From the NCBI GenBank assembly GCA_023362775.1, contig JALMGJ010000003.1, forward strand, positions 52,181,416 through 52,245,415: a stretch of 64,000 nucleotides of DNA, in the 5' to 3' direction. The translations under genes were made by a program, and so were the position numbers. This DNA is from Charina bottae (lineage: Eukaryota; Chordata; Lepidosauria; Squamata; Charinaidae). The notes beneath the pieces are model-generated. The model saw nothing but the letters and a program-made list of their open reading frames with translations. It ran no database searches and had not been told where the DNA came from. This document shows, one piece after another, positions 37,601-50,500 of the stretch. Position 1 is the stretch's first letter, and every line of letters begins with the position of its first letter.

Positions 37601-40600
37601 CTGATGAGCATGATTAGCATGTTCATTGTGAGAAGTATTCCCATGTCCTGGTGGTTGGACAGAGTTCGTTGACCAACGTTGACCAACAACAACGAACTCA
37701 GTCCAACCACCAGGACATGGGAATACTTCTCACAATGAACATGCTAATCACGCTCATCAGCCACTTGTTAACATTTGAACACAACAAAAAAACCCACCTA
37801 ATCTCCTATAATTTAGCTTTATAAATAGTAAACAAACATTGCCACTCTACCTGGGCACAGAGAGTTCGCTTCTGTCTGTGCTCCTGCCTTCTGAAGATGC
37901 CGGCCACAGATGCTGGTGAAACGTTAGGAACCACAACTTCCAGAACACGGCCACACAGCCCAGAAGACCCACAACAGCCATCGAACTCCAGCCGTGAAAG
38001 CCTTTGACAAAATATTTATTGCTTCCGAGTCTTCTTTGCAGATATGCTATGATGGTAATTATTACTGCCTTGAGAAAGGACAAATTTATGCTGTGCATAC
38101 TTACTATTTTTAGATACAGTTTTCCAATTTCTAATATGATAATACCTACCTATTCTGCAATACTGCTGTGAGATTTGCTTAGATAAAGAACTTCAATTTC
38201 TAAAGGGAAGTAGTACATAGATTTTTAATAATAACACTCAGGTTCCTATGCATGTTTATTCGAACATTTTATTGAGATGAACAGGATTTAATTCACATAA
38301 TTACATACAGCAAGAGTAAGCAACCCATAGCCACATATAGCCTTTACCCCCCCGTTTGGGTCCCAGAGCACTTCTCCCGCTGTATCAAGCTATAGAAATT
38401 TTACTAGAAATTTGGTGGCAAAATGGGTTATTTTTGAGTGGTTTGCTACTTTGCTATTTTTGGTGTCTGTTTGTTTTTTAAATTAACTCTATGCAATGTA
38501 AGGGTCATCATTTTCATCCTTGAACCGTCCCCACCACCCCAAAAAGGTTAAAGTTTTTCATTATTGTCAGAGCACGCAACGCTGGGGTGGCCAGTGCTTC
38601 TCCAAGAAATCAAAGGTATACGTTCTATGCAGTAAATACACACTCAAGCAGAGATTAGATAAAATAGTCTATTTACTCTATATACATACGCGGTCCAAAA
38701 TACAATCCAGTAACGTCCAACACAGATACAGATGAGATGAAGCAACGAGAAGAGAGTGAACACTTGATCTCCTCTGCTTATATACATAAACTGACCAATC
38801 ACATTATAGGTCAAACAAATTATCTGCCACACCCAACTAAACTACAGCACCTGTAATATGAGTCACATCATACCTTCTACAATGGCTGCTAATTGGATGA
38901 CTTGCAGAATATATCAACTCTCACCTAGATAACTCTAGCCTCTCCTGTATAATTAATCTATCTGTAAATTCTGGGTATTATACAAACCCCAACAATTATT
39001 GTCTTCCTGCTTATGTCACCATGTCCTGAAGCCCTCCGGGACTGATTTAAAAAAGAAAAAATACAGCCCCCGGCACAAAAGAGTTGCTACCCCAGAATAG
39101 AAGGCTGTATATTTTCCTTTATATTAAAAATACAAAAGGATTAATTTTATTTTAAAATACTGTTTGCTAGTAAAATTTAAGACTTGATTCTTGCCTGAAG
39201 ATTAACCAGTATGTAGATTTGGCAGTTCTTGACTAGTCGTGCTTGATTTCGTAAAACTAGTGGTTAACTGATCCATCTTCCCTGAAAACAAAATGGAGAA
39301 AAATGTCTTTATTGAGGAACAAGCATACACACATACACGCACAAATAACTTTCTTGTTGTAAAGGTAAGAGGGAAACCTTCATGATTTCTGTGAGGAGGC
39401 TCTCTCTGCCAAATAATGTTTTTAGGATTATCCTTCCCTACCCTTTCTCTCTCTTGAGCAACAGCTACAGGAGTCTTTCCTTCTAATTTATCTTTCTTAT
39501 GCTGGAAAGACACAGGGAGGTGTTCCCAACCCCACTTCCTTCCTTCCAACAGGATAAATTTAGTTCACTCCAGGCTTCAAAGTTAGGTGGGGGGGTAGTT
39601 TTCTTGCTCTTCATGTTCACTGAGGCAGTCTTTCACTCACCATGCTGATTATATATCTCAGAATCTGCAGATATGTTGTTGTTGTTGTTGTTCAGTCGTT
39701 TAGTCGTGTCCGACTCTTCGTGACCTCATGGACCATAGCATGCCAGGCCTTCCTGTCCTCCACTGTCTCCCGGAGTTTACTCAGTATGCAGATATATTGC
39801 TGAATATAAATGTTCAGTTTGTTATTTAATTGAATTAGCATAGTTATTTGCCTAGCAGAGTTCAGTGTTAGAGCACATGATTAGTGGCCTAAGGTCCCAT
39901 GCTTAGTCTCTAACCCCTCCAATTTATAAAAAAAGTTAGAGAATGAAATATATATATATATGTGTAGAATTGCTGTCTAACAGTACTTATATGGACAAAA
40001 AATCTATGCTGATGTAAAGTACTTTTCTGTATACAGCATATTTCAGGTGTTAGTATAAAAAAGTTAAACATATAAAAACAACACAAATAGAGTATGATGA
40101 AATGATCTTAACAAATTGTTGTAAAATACATTATGAACTTTGAGATATTAAAACACTCTTAAATATTAATTCACTCTGTTGACTGGGGTTTTGTTTTTTC
40201 ATCATACTCTTTTATTTTATTAAGGCTCTTAATCCTGACAATGAGTACCATTTCAAAAACCGGATGAAAATGTGCCAAAGGAACTGGACAGAAATATTTG
40301 GGGAAGGGAATCTATATGCTGTGTCTCCTATTTCTACTTTCCAGAAGGTAAACATGAAATGTATGGTTATTTAGCAGACAGCATTATATGTATATTATCT
40401 GAAATATGTATGGCAACTTTTTGTATTGTAAGGATGCAACAGGTTTTTTTTCAGTCTTTCCTATTTTGTATAGCATTTTTCAACAAACTTGCTTATAATC
40501 AAGGCTCATGAAGTATCTCCCTAAGTTATATTTAATAATGGCAATCATACTGCAGCCATGCAATCCCTTTATCAAATACTTTTTTTAATGTGATTTGTGC

Positions 40601-41482
40601 CTTTGAGAAAGCAATATAGTTTTCTTTGCTTTTTAATGTCATTAAATCAAGCTTCCAGGATGGAACTTTTTGATACTTTTATAGCTTTGGATTTGTTCAA
40701 AATCAAACAGTGTTTCTGAATTTACGAGTAATAGTTTTTTAACATGGTGCTTCATGGTGAGCTATTGTTATTTTTGAGATGGCAAACCTAATGTCAAATG
40801 TTGCCCTAGCACATAATTTATGTTGAGAAAGGCTGTTAAATGAATAGTTCTAATGATTTAGCTCTTTAGGTGCCTTTTTCAAATGATTCTAGGTAAGGCC
40901 ATCATGCTTTGTATTTGCAGTGATCACCAATATATGAAGTAATCTAGAATCAGAAAGCAAACACAATTAAAATTCCAATATTTTAAGATTTATTCTCAAT
41001 CATATAGGAACCACACGGATGGCTAGTGGACTTAGTGAATAGGGTAAGTAGATAAAAATATTGTTTATTCTGTATCATCTGTATATGTTTGGAACTTTAG
41101 TGATTTTAAAAAATAAAAGATTCCTGCCCCAGAGAGCGTATAGACAAGAATAGGGAAAGTGGAAAGTTCTTCAAACTTTTATCCAGAATATATGGAAAGA
41201 GATTTGTAGTTACTGTATGTGCAAAAAATCATCTTATACAATGTAATTGGTATCTGAGATATCTTAATATGATACTTCAAGTGAAATAATAGGGCTTTCA
41301 GGAAGAAAGGCATATACTGAAGCAGAGCTTACAGTATATCGGTTTTCATTTCTTATGCAGTGTGAGTTATTTTAGTTTTACCCTCTCCTATTGAAATGAC
41401 CCAGGAAGCCCTATTGTTTTACTTCCAGGAACAATAGCATGAAATAAATGAGACATTTCAGAGTGGTTAGTTAGTTAGTTAG

Positions 41483-41517
<35 letters not shown>

Positions 41518-44500
41518 TTTCATGATTATTTATTTCATGATTGAAAGGTTATTTAAATTGGTATATATTTATTTATTTATTTATTTAATTTTTATCCCGC
41601 CTTTATTTTTTTTATAAATAACTCAAGGTGGTGAACGTACCTAATACTCCTTCCTCCTCCTATATAATATATATTTGGGCATGTCTGTGTTTTTATTTTT
41701 TTCTACTTTCTGCCAATTTGAATTTTGCTTAGTTTGCAGAATTAGGAGGGTTTTCTGCAATTCAGTCTAAACTTCACTCAGAAGACATTGAACTTGGGGT
41801 AAGTTAAATGTTGTTTGGTTATGTTAATTGCTGTTGTTTGTTATAGTTAGTGCTTCTGAACTTTCTGTTGTTGTAGAAATAAAGGAATACCAGTACTGGA
41901 TAAAACAAATATAATTTATGTGGTGTTTTTACTATATGTTAAACTCTCAGTTGGCAGTGTAAAATTCTCTGGTTGCATTACCAGTGAGTTGTGTTTGTTA
42001 TTTTATCAGACAAAACTATATTAGTCGTGGTTGTTCATTTTAGAGGTACCATTTTCTTTAACATATTTATCACATGACAATCTGTGAAGCTTTCATGGAG
42101 GAAGTGTTCTCTGTTTGTTTTTAAATATTTCTTCTTCTAGGCAGTCTCTTCATTGGTTCAGCCTTTGGGAGTTTGTGCCGAGTATCTAAATTCTTCAGTA
42201 GTACAGGTAACTAACTTATCTTTCATTTGAACTATTATAGGGTAGCTTTTATTGGTATCTTTTAATAATGACTTGCTGCGAATAGGGTTTGGACTTCTTT
42301 TTAATAGTAATAGAATTATTACAGTTGTGTGGGGATAAATTCAGATCTGCATACAGATAATTTCAGGTACTTTGTCCAAATACTGACGTAGATATGTTTA
42401 TGTGATAGCCAAAAGTAGTATAAGTGGAATGGCTGTCTGTTATATGAATGGGAAGTACTTACACTCACAGGTTAGGATTAAGATTTTTATTGACTTGCTG
42501 CAGTTTGCACCATACCGAATTCCAGGCAAGAACATTTCCTCTTCTTCTAAAGGGATGTAGAGATGGAAACATTGTAGTAAACCTTGCAAAGCATATTTTT
42601 GTCTCTAAGATGCAAAATTAGTATTCTTTTGTTTTATAGCCCATGTTGGACCCAGTCATTCATAATATGATTAAATATGTTCAAAACATTGAGGAGAAAG
42701 ACCTTAAAGACAAGGTAGCACTTGATTTCTTAAATATAAACCACAATTCTCATTGTAATGTTAACTGAATAACTGTTGCTCCTGTGTTATTCAAGCTTTA
42801 TGAAGGCTTATCCTGAAACTTGTCAAATGATTTTGCCTTAATGATGTCAGTTGCACTGTATCTGGTACATTATTATATCTTTGTTGTATTTTTTAATTAA
42901 TGTGTCCTGGTTTTGTTGCAAATTTTTACTCTTCTGTTAGAATAATTTGTTTATTCTCTTAAATGTTATTAATAAGGATAGCTTTTTGAAAAATGAGATC
43001 TCAGTTTCTCAGTATACATATCTAGGGAGGTGAAATTCTCATTGACCTGATTCACACCTCACAATCAGCCATGGTTTGTTTAACCATTATTTATTGATGC
43101 TAAAAATGAACAAGCCATAGTGTGACTTAGCACAATGTGTAATTCCAAACACTGTCACTTCACTTGGATTTACAGTAAAATTACATAAATATTTGTTAAG
43201 TAACTTAAAAGCTATTCATATTTGCTGGAAAATGTAATGCAGATATTGTTCCAGTTTTGTGTTACTTTTAATGGAGTTGAACATGATTCAACTGTGTTTA
43301 AGATTACAATTTAGGCTTACGCTGTAGTCTTAAAGTGCTTACTTAGAAATTATTCCAATTAGATAGCATAAGATTGGACTGTTAATCTCAAAGATCAGGC
43401 TTTGGGTTAAAGTTAAATGATGTAATTCTGTTGACAGAATGTGTTACTATGAAATATATAGGCTGTTCATAATTTTTATCTTTCACAGAGGCTAGTCAGT
43501 ATCCCTGAACTCTTGTCTGCCATCAAGCTCCTCTGTATGCGATTTCAGCCTGATTTAGTAACAGTAGTAGATGACCTGCGGTTAGATATCCTATTGCGGA
43601 TGTTGAAATCACCACACTTCAGTGCAAAAATGAACTCTCTAAAAGAAGTAAGTTTATTAGGCTAAAATCTTAAAATTGACCATAATTGAGTTGCCATATA
43701 GTACTGAAATATTAACATTTAGTTTACCCAGTATTTAAAGAAAAGCAACAGCAGTTGGTAACAGCTAACTGAGCTTGGCTGATCTAAAAAAAAAAGCTAA
43801 ACTTAGTTAGATTTAGTTAGTATTCCTATGGGAGATTACCAGGAAGGCCCAGAGATATAGGCTGGACTGGAAAGATGGAAAAAGAAGATAGTGGAAAACT
43901 GCTTCCATATTATTGTTAAGAAAATTATATTAACATGTCAAGTCATAGAGAGTAGAGCTCAACTTGAGGCAACCGCTACCTTTTATAGGTCATAAAGGCA
44001 TAATTTGGGTTACTGGTTTTAGTTACAGAGTTTTCAGATAGTAAATCGATTCCTGTTTTGTTGAGAAGAAATGAAGTCTATTTTCTAGCCTTTTGTATTA
44101 TTCTGTTTGAAGCACACTGATGGGACAAGAATGCTACAGTATTATAAAAAGTAGAATGTCCTCAAGTTGAGCTTTATTCCTGGTGATTCTATGTACCCAT
44201 CTATGTAGTTTTCTTATTGACTGTATGAAAGTGGTTTGCCTGTCCCTTTTTCTAGAATGTTTTTCAACTTCCCAGCATAGTTCTACAGCCCAGATATTCT
44301 CTGGTGGTATTCCATCCAAGTATTAACCTGCATTAATTTTTTTAAAAAAAACTTCAAGTACATCCCTCTTTTTCCTTTGTTTATATCTCTGAAAGCAGAG
44401 ATAGAAACATTTCATTACTCAGCTAATAATTGAATAGGAAATCTGGGCAGGCAGCCATTTCTTGCCCCTTCACTTTCCTCTCGATTTAAAAGTAAACTCC

Positions 44501-47500
44501 TTATTCCTAAAGAAAGTTCTTCCTTGCAGATTGCAAAAAACATATCCATAGTCCACTTCTGTTGAAACCTGGAACCTATAGAAACAAGGAGTTGGGGTGG
44601 CTATGGCATCGTGGGCTCTTTGAAATAAATGGAGATTTTTTCCAGACAGCCTAAGGTGCCATCTGTCATCCCACCTCTTTCCCTGCTAATGTTTATGCAG
44701 CCAATTAATGTAGCCTGTTAAAAGTAACCTGAAGCTTCTTACTTTTATAACCTTGAAGGGCCAGTGGTCTTTTATATTTAGGGCACAAAAGGATTGTAAT
44801 TTATGAAGTTGTTCTATAATTGTGCCATTTAGATATTCATTTACTGTGCAACTGCTACTGCTTTTAGGTGAATAAGTACTCGGCTGTTTTCAAGACTGGC
44901 TCATTATCTGTGAGTCAGCTTTTCAATTAGCTGAGTATTTCTCTCCATCTATTTGTCTATTCTGTCCACTGAAAAGGCTGATTTAGTTTAGAGTCTTCCC
45001 TCTCACATGATAGGTACCTGCAGTGAAAAAAGCAAAACCCATTTGGGAATTATTGTAATAGGAACTTAAAATAAAACCGACATTATAATGCCTTGATATA
45101 GATTTGGCATACTGTATATATATAGGGGCGCGATGGCTCAGTGGTTAAGATGCCAGGCTTGTCGATCGGAAGGTCGGCGGTTCGAGACCCGAGCACCGCG
45201 TGACGGAGTGAGCTCCCGCACTTGCCCCAGCTCTTGCCAACCTAGCAATTCGAAAGCATGCAAATGCAAGTAGATTAATAGGTACCACTTCGGTGGGATG
45301 GTAACAGCGTTCCGCGTGCGTCATGCTGGCCACATGACCACAGAAGTGTCTTAGGACAGTGCTGGCTCTTCGGCTAAGAAACGGAGATGAGCACCGCCCC
45401 CTAGAGTCGGACACGACTGTGCAGGGGAAAACCTTTACCTTTTATACTGTATATAGTTCTGGTTGTAAAAAGGATATTGTGGGCTGGAAAGGATCCAAAA
45501 ACAAGGCAATCAAAATGGTCAAGAGGACAAAGCAATTCTTCAATTAAAAATAGTTACTCTTAGAGATGTTTAGTTTAGGGGGCAAATGATAAAAAAAGAT
45601 GTGAGACAGGTATACAAATTGTAGCATGATATGGAAAAGGAGGACAGAAAGAAGTTTAATATTTCATAAAGTTAGAATCTGGCGTTATCCAATGAAACTA
45701 AGTTGTGGAATTTAATAGGAATTAAACTAGTCATTAGGGCTGTCTGTTTGCCTCTGCTACTCATTATGGCTATAAGAATAGCAGTTCTTGAGAAACATAA
45801 AAGACAAGGTACTATTGAATCTCACGTGGACTTTGCATTGGCTGCTGTGATAATAATGTATCTAGTTAAGCCTTTTTAATCTTCAGAATCTTTTCTTCTT
45901 TCCATAGAAGAAAATTAAAAAATTAATTTAGTTCCAAAATACTTTTTCTCTGCTATGGGCAATATGGTATTCACTGTTTTCAGGCCTTGCATATCTTTTA
46001 TAGTTATGATGATTATTTTTTTTATTTTTTATTTATTTATTTATTTAATTTATTCCCCGCCCATCTCCCATACAAGGGACTCTGGGCGGGTTACTTATTA
46101 TAATTATAATTATTAATAATTATAAATATATATAATTATTAATAATATAATTATTAATTATTTTATACCTAGTTATTTTTAAAAGATCATATCTGTCCTT
46201 ATTTTTAGGTAACAAAACTTATTGAAGATAGCACTTTATCCAAATCAGTAAAAAATGCAATAGATACAGATCGATTATTAAACTGGCTAGTAGAAAACTC
46301 TGTCCTATCCATTGCATTAGAAGGTATGTATACAAATGTCTTCTGAACTCAGAGCTGACATTCTGACTGTGTTCAATCAGAAGGTTTAATCATGCTTTAG
46401 AGTTAAAGAATAACCTCTGCAAGCCTAAGGCTCAGGTGCTTCTTATTTCTCCCTCCTTTAGTGTAGTCATACAAATAGTATTTAAAACTTTTGCTAAGAT
46501 TAACTGCAATTTATTGAATTATCTGAACTATGGTTAATCTTAACCATAGTTAATTCAAGCAAGCTATATTTTAAAGTTGGATTGTTTTCATTATTCACAG
46601 TAAAGATTAATCACTGTTTACTTGGCTAAATTTGGATAAATCTCAAATGGAAGAGAATAATTTTCAAGTCTTTCTTTTTAGTTGTACAAGGAGAGGGTAG
46701 AAGGAAAAATCTCATGAGCTCAAGGCTCACTGTAGCTCTATGATGCATTATACTTAAACCAATTGTATTTATGAACTGTTGTTTCAAGATGATTACTCTT
46801 GTTTGAAGTTCAAATTTTGACAAATTCTTAGATGAATTTCTGGAAAGAAGTCGTGTGATTTTAAGACAGAAGCAGCCAGAAGGGAATGCACTTTCTTTTC
46901 AGTTGTTGCTGTGTGTATATTTTTTTTCCTTTTATTTTTTCTTTCAGCCTCCAAGGACCTAGGGCATGTGGCAGTCAGACAGTGATGTCATCAGTGAGGG
47001 ACAGAGTTGAATGTTTTGTCCCTTTCTGTAAAGAAATTGATAGGAAATAGGTGTGCTAAGCCCCACAGAGGCTTGTTATACATACTTTCAATGCATTATA
47101 TTAAAAAAAATAATAAAATTGTGGGACAATTGTAGATGGCAGCTGTGCATCTCCAAATATGAGGTTGGCAGAATTTGTACAAAATGTTCATTGACTATAG
47201 TAGTTATCCATTGAATAAGAAAGGGAAAATGTTAGGAAACTTAATAGTCTGTGTTATTACTCCTGCTAAGTTGACTACGTTTCTGTGTCTAGGTAACATA
47301 GATCAAGCACAATATTGTGATCGTATTAAGGGAATTATTGAGCTGTTGGGCAGCAAGCTGTCTCTAGATGAATTGACCAAAATTTGGCGAATACAGGTGA
47401 GGATTTTTAGCTTTTATTTTTAACTTATACTGTTCTTGGAGAGGTTAGAGAACATTTTCAAATCTGTGTTGTAGTGAATAGGTGTACATCAGGAAATGAG

Positions 47501-50500
47501 ATCTGTTCTTAAAAGTTTTTGTAAGAATTTTTTTAAAAAAAACCCAGCATTTTATATCCATAAGTCTATGTTAGGGAACCATGGTGATATTGCATTTACC
47601 AGTAAATATAGGTTTTTCTTTATTTTTAGTACTCAAAATCTTATTTGTTTCATGTAGAATTTGAAAGATTTGAATACTTTCCTTAAAGAAACATATTTAA
47701 TATGTGTCAATGGCAATATATAAAACTCAAAAATTCACTAAGCTGTCCGCTGGAAATAGTGATTCACTCAATGATAGGCTGACCATACGTCCCGTTTTGA
47801 ACGGGACAGTCCCATTTTTTAAACAATTCCCGGCCGTCCCATCGTTTTAAGAAAAATATCCATTTTGTCCCATTTTTTAAAGTTCCCGCGGCGAAGCATG
47901 CCCGCACGTGCCCACTTTGTCCGGCGAGCCGTGGGTAGGTTAGGGTCCCGTTTTCCCCCCAAGGAAATATGGTCAGCCTACCCAATGATAATTATCCATG
48001 GCGATTAAGGATTTTATTTCCTCTGCAGATGACATGAACTGATATGGTGATAGATGAACACACAGACCTGGCATATATTACAGAGACTTGGTTGAGCAGC
48101 GTTAGGGATGTAGTACTGTTGGAAATTGCCCTTTCTGTATGTCAGGCCATGCTGCAACTGCAACACCATGTCAGGGAGGAAGGGTGGCCATGATACCCTC
48201 ACAAGGATTGGAAACTGGAGGAAACTGATTGCAAGTTCCTGTATTGCATAGAATTGTCACAAAGAGAATTTAGGGCTGCTGGGAGTGTATCAACTGTCAA
48301 GTAGCTTGGCAGTAGCCATTAATGAGCTTCTGGACAACATCTCAGGGCTGATGTTGGAGTTCCCAAGGCTTTTGGTGCTGGGTGGTTCCAATTTTCATGC
48401 CCTGGGAGGAGACAGAAAATGCACCTTCTTCCAGGCAGGTGGATAACATATTCTATCAAAAAAGTGTTAACTCCCTTGTGAATCTAGCTGTTCACCATCA
48501 GATTCCACAAGCTCAAAAGAATTCCTGATTGTCTCACAAGATGCTACCCTATCCATCATAGTGGACCCTGCCCAGGTGACATCAAGAGCAAAGCAGATAT
48601 GAGCAAGTTTAACTGTAAGGAAATTTCAACTGCAAATTCACTGATTGAGCCTGTAGGATTTTCTCCTCATCCTTCTCAAGAAGGGTCTTGGTAATTATGA
48701 GCAGGGCTGCTAGGCAAGAATCTACCTGAGTTGGGAGGTTGAGAATTAGACTGTTTTACAGTGGTTCTGCTTCTTCTTAAGTTGGTGGTTCCAGTCAGTA
48801 GTCATGGGGGAAGAGTCCTTGACTTCTTGGCTGCTGCAGTGTAGGTTATCACAGGGCTTAGTACTCTTCCTTATATCTATCAATTAAGGGTGAGGTGTCA
48901 CCAGTATGCACATGACACCCATTTTTACCATGCTATTCCAGCTGGACTGGAGATGCCATGGAAGACCTGAACTGGTCCCTGCAGGCTGTTAGGGGTTGGA
49001 TGGGGTGAAACAAGCTCAAATTAAAACCTAGCAGGACAGTGTTGCTGTTCATCAATAAAAATCTGGCAATCCAGAAATATTGGCCCTGGTTGTTACTCTT
49101 GACAGAATTACACTCTACCTGAAAAAGGTGGCTTGTGGCTAGGGGTTTCTCCAGGACCTAGCTCCTGTTTATATGGGAAGTAGAAGCCACGGCCAGATGC
49201 CTTTACCCAGCTTTGGCTGGTGTGCCACTTATTTCCCTACCTAGACCTGGATGCTTAGTAACTCTTGCCTACTTGGCTGGACTTCTGTAACAAACTATTT
49301 TAAGCTCCCTTTGGAGATGATCCAGAAGCTGCAGTTGGTACAGAATGTAGCAGCTGGACTCCTGGCAGGATAACTCGAACCAATGCAGGATAACACCAAC
49401 TTTAAGATTGCTCCACTGGCTGCCAGTAGACTTCTGGACCCAATTCTAAGTGTTGGTTATCACCTATAAAGCCATGTATGGCATAGCACCAGAATACATC
49501 AAGTACCACTGTGCCAGTCTGAGTATCTAGGGAAGCTTTATTCAGAGTCACCTAACTTGTGAAGTGCATTGGGTATGGGTGAGATGACAGGCCTTCTCTG
49601 CAGTCATCCCCATGCTTTTCAAAACATTATGGCTGGCCCCTTCCCTCTTCACATACTGCAAGATGCCTAAATTCATTATATACCGCTCTGCCTTTGGTTC
49701 CTACTGATTTTGGATTACTTTCATTTATTGCTGTATTTTGTTACTGCTTCTGATGCATTTTTAATTGCTCCTTTTTGTGAACTGACCAGAGTCTATATGG
49801 GTTGGTGTGGTCTACAATTATTGGGTTCAGCTGGGTTAAAGTGTGTGTGTGTGTGTATCTCCATCAATAGCAATGTGGTGATCAAAGTTGCTGTTCTAAT
49901 TTAACATATCTGTTTTAAGATTATGCTGCTTACCTGCTCACAACTTTTATTTTAGTGTTATACATGCAATAGTCACTGAATATACGAAAAGACAGTTCAT
50001 TCTTTACAACAGTTAATTATTATCCAAGAGTGTAATGACAGTATTGAATATGTAGAGCCATTATAGGACCACCCTACCTTTTTATTAGTGATTGGTGAAT
50101 CTGTAATTTGTGATTTGGTTTTGATATTACCTTTCTCCAAATAAATGCATTTGAATATTCTTTGTTAAGTACAGTAGTTTTCTGAGTTGTGAACTACATA
50201 GCAAAATTCAGGAATATACTAATTTTGGTGACTGTGTGTTTAGCATTTATTTCTGCTAATAAAACCAGTTGAATGTTTTGCTGACAAACCTTCCTCTTAA
50301 GGCTTTATATGTCTCTGAACTTCAAACTTCTTAAAATGTTCTTTTCGTCATATCTATTTTCAGTACTCTAGATTGTGGGGAAATTATGACTAACTAAACT
50401 GATGTTTCGGGTTGGGATTAAAAATGAAATTTGATTTACAGAGGTTGACAGATTTGGGCACCATCTTTTTCAGTATTATAAACAAATGGCTCCTTTAATC

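Noticed and set aside
37590..37640. CTGATGAG as a hammerhead core in the inner arm of the hairpin
   Set aside because: It matches the core heptamer, but no GAAA follows at a usable distance and no flanking stems pair; the better candidate is at 37888-37928.
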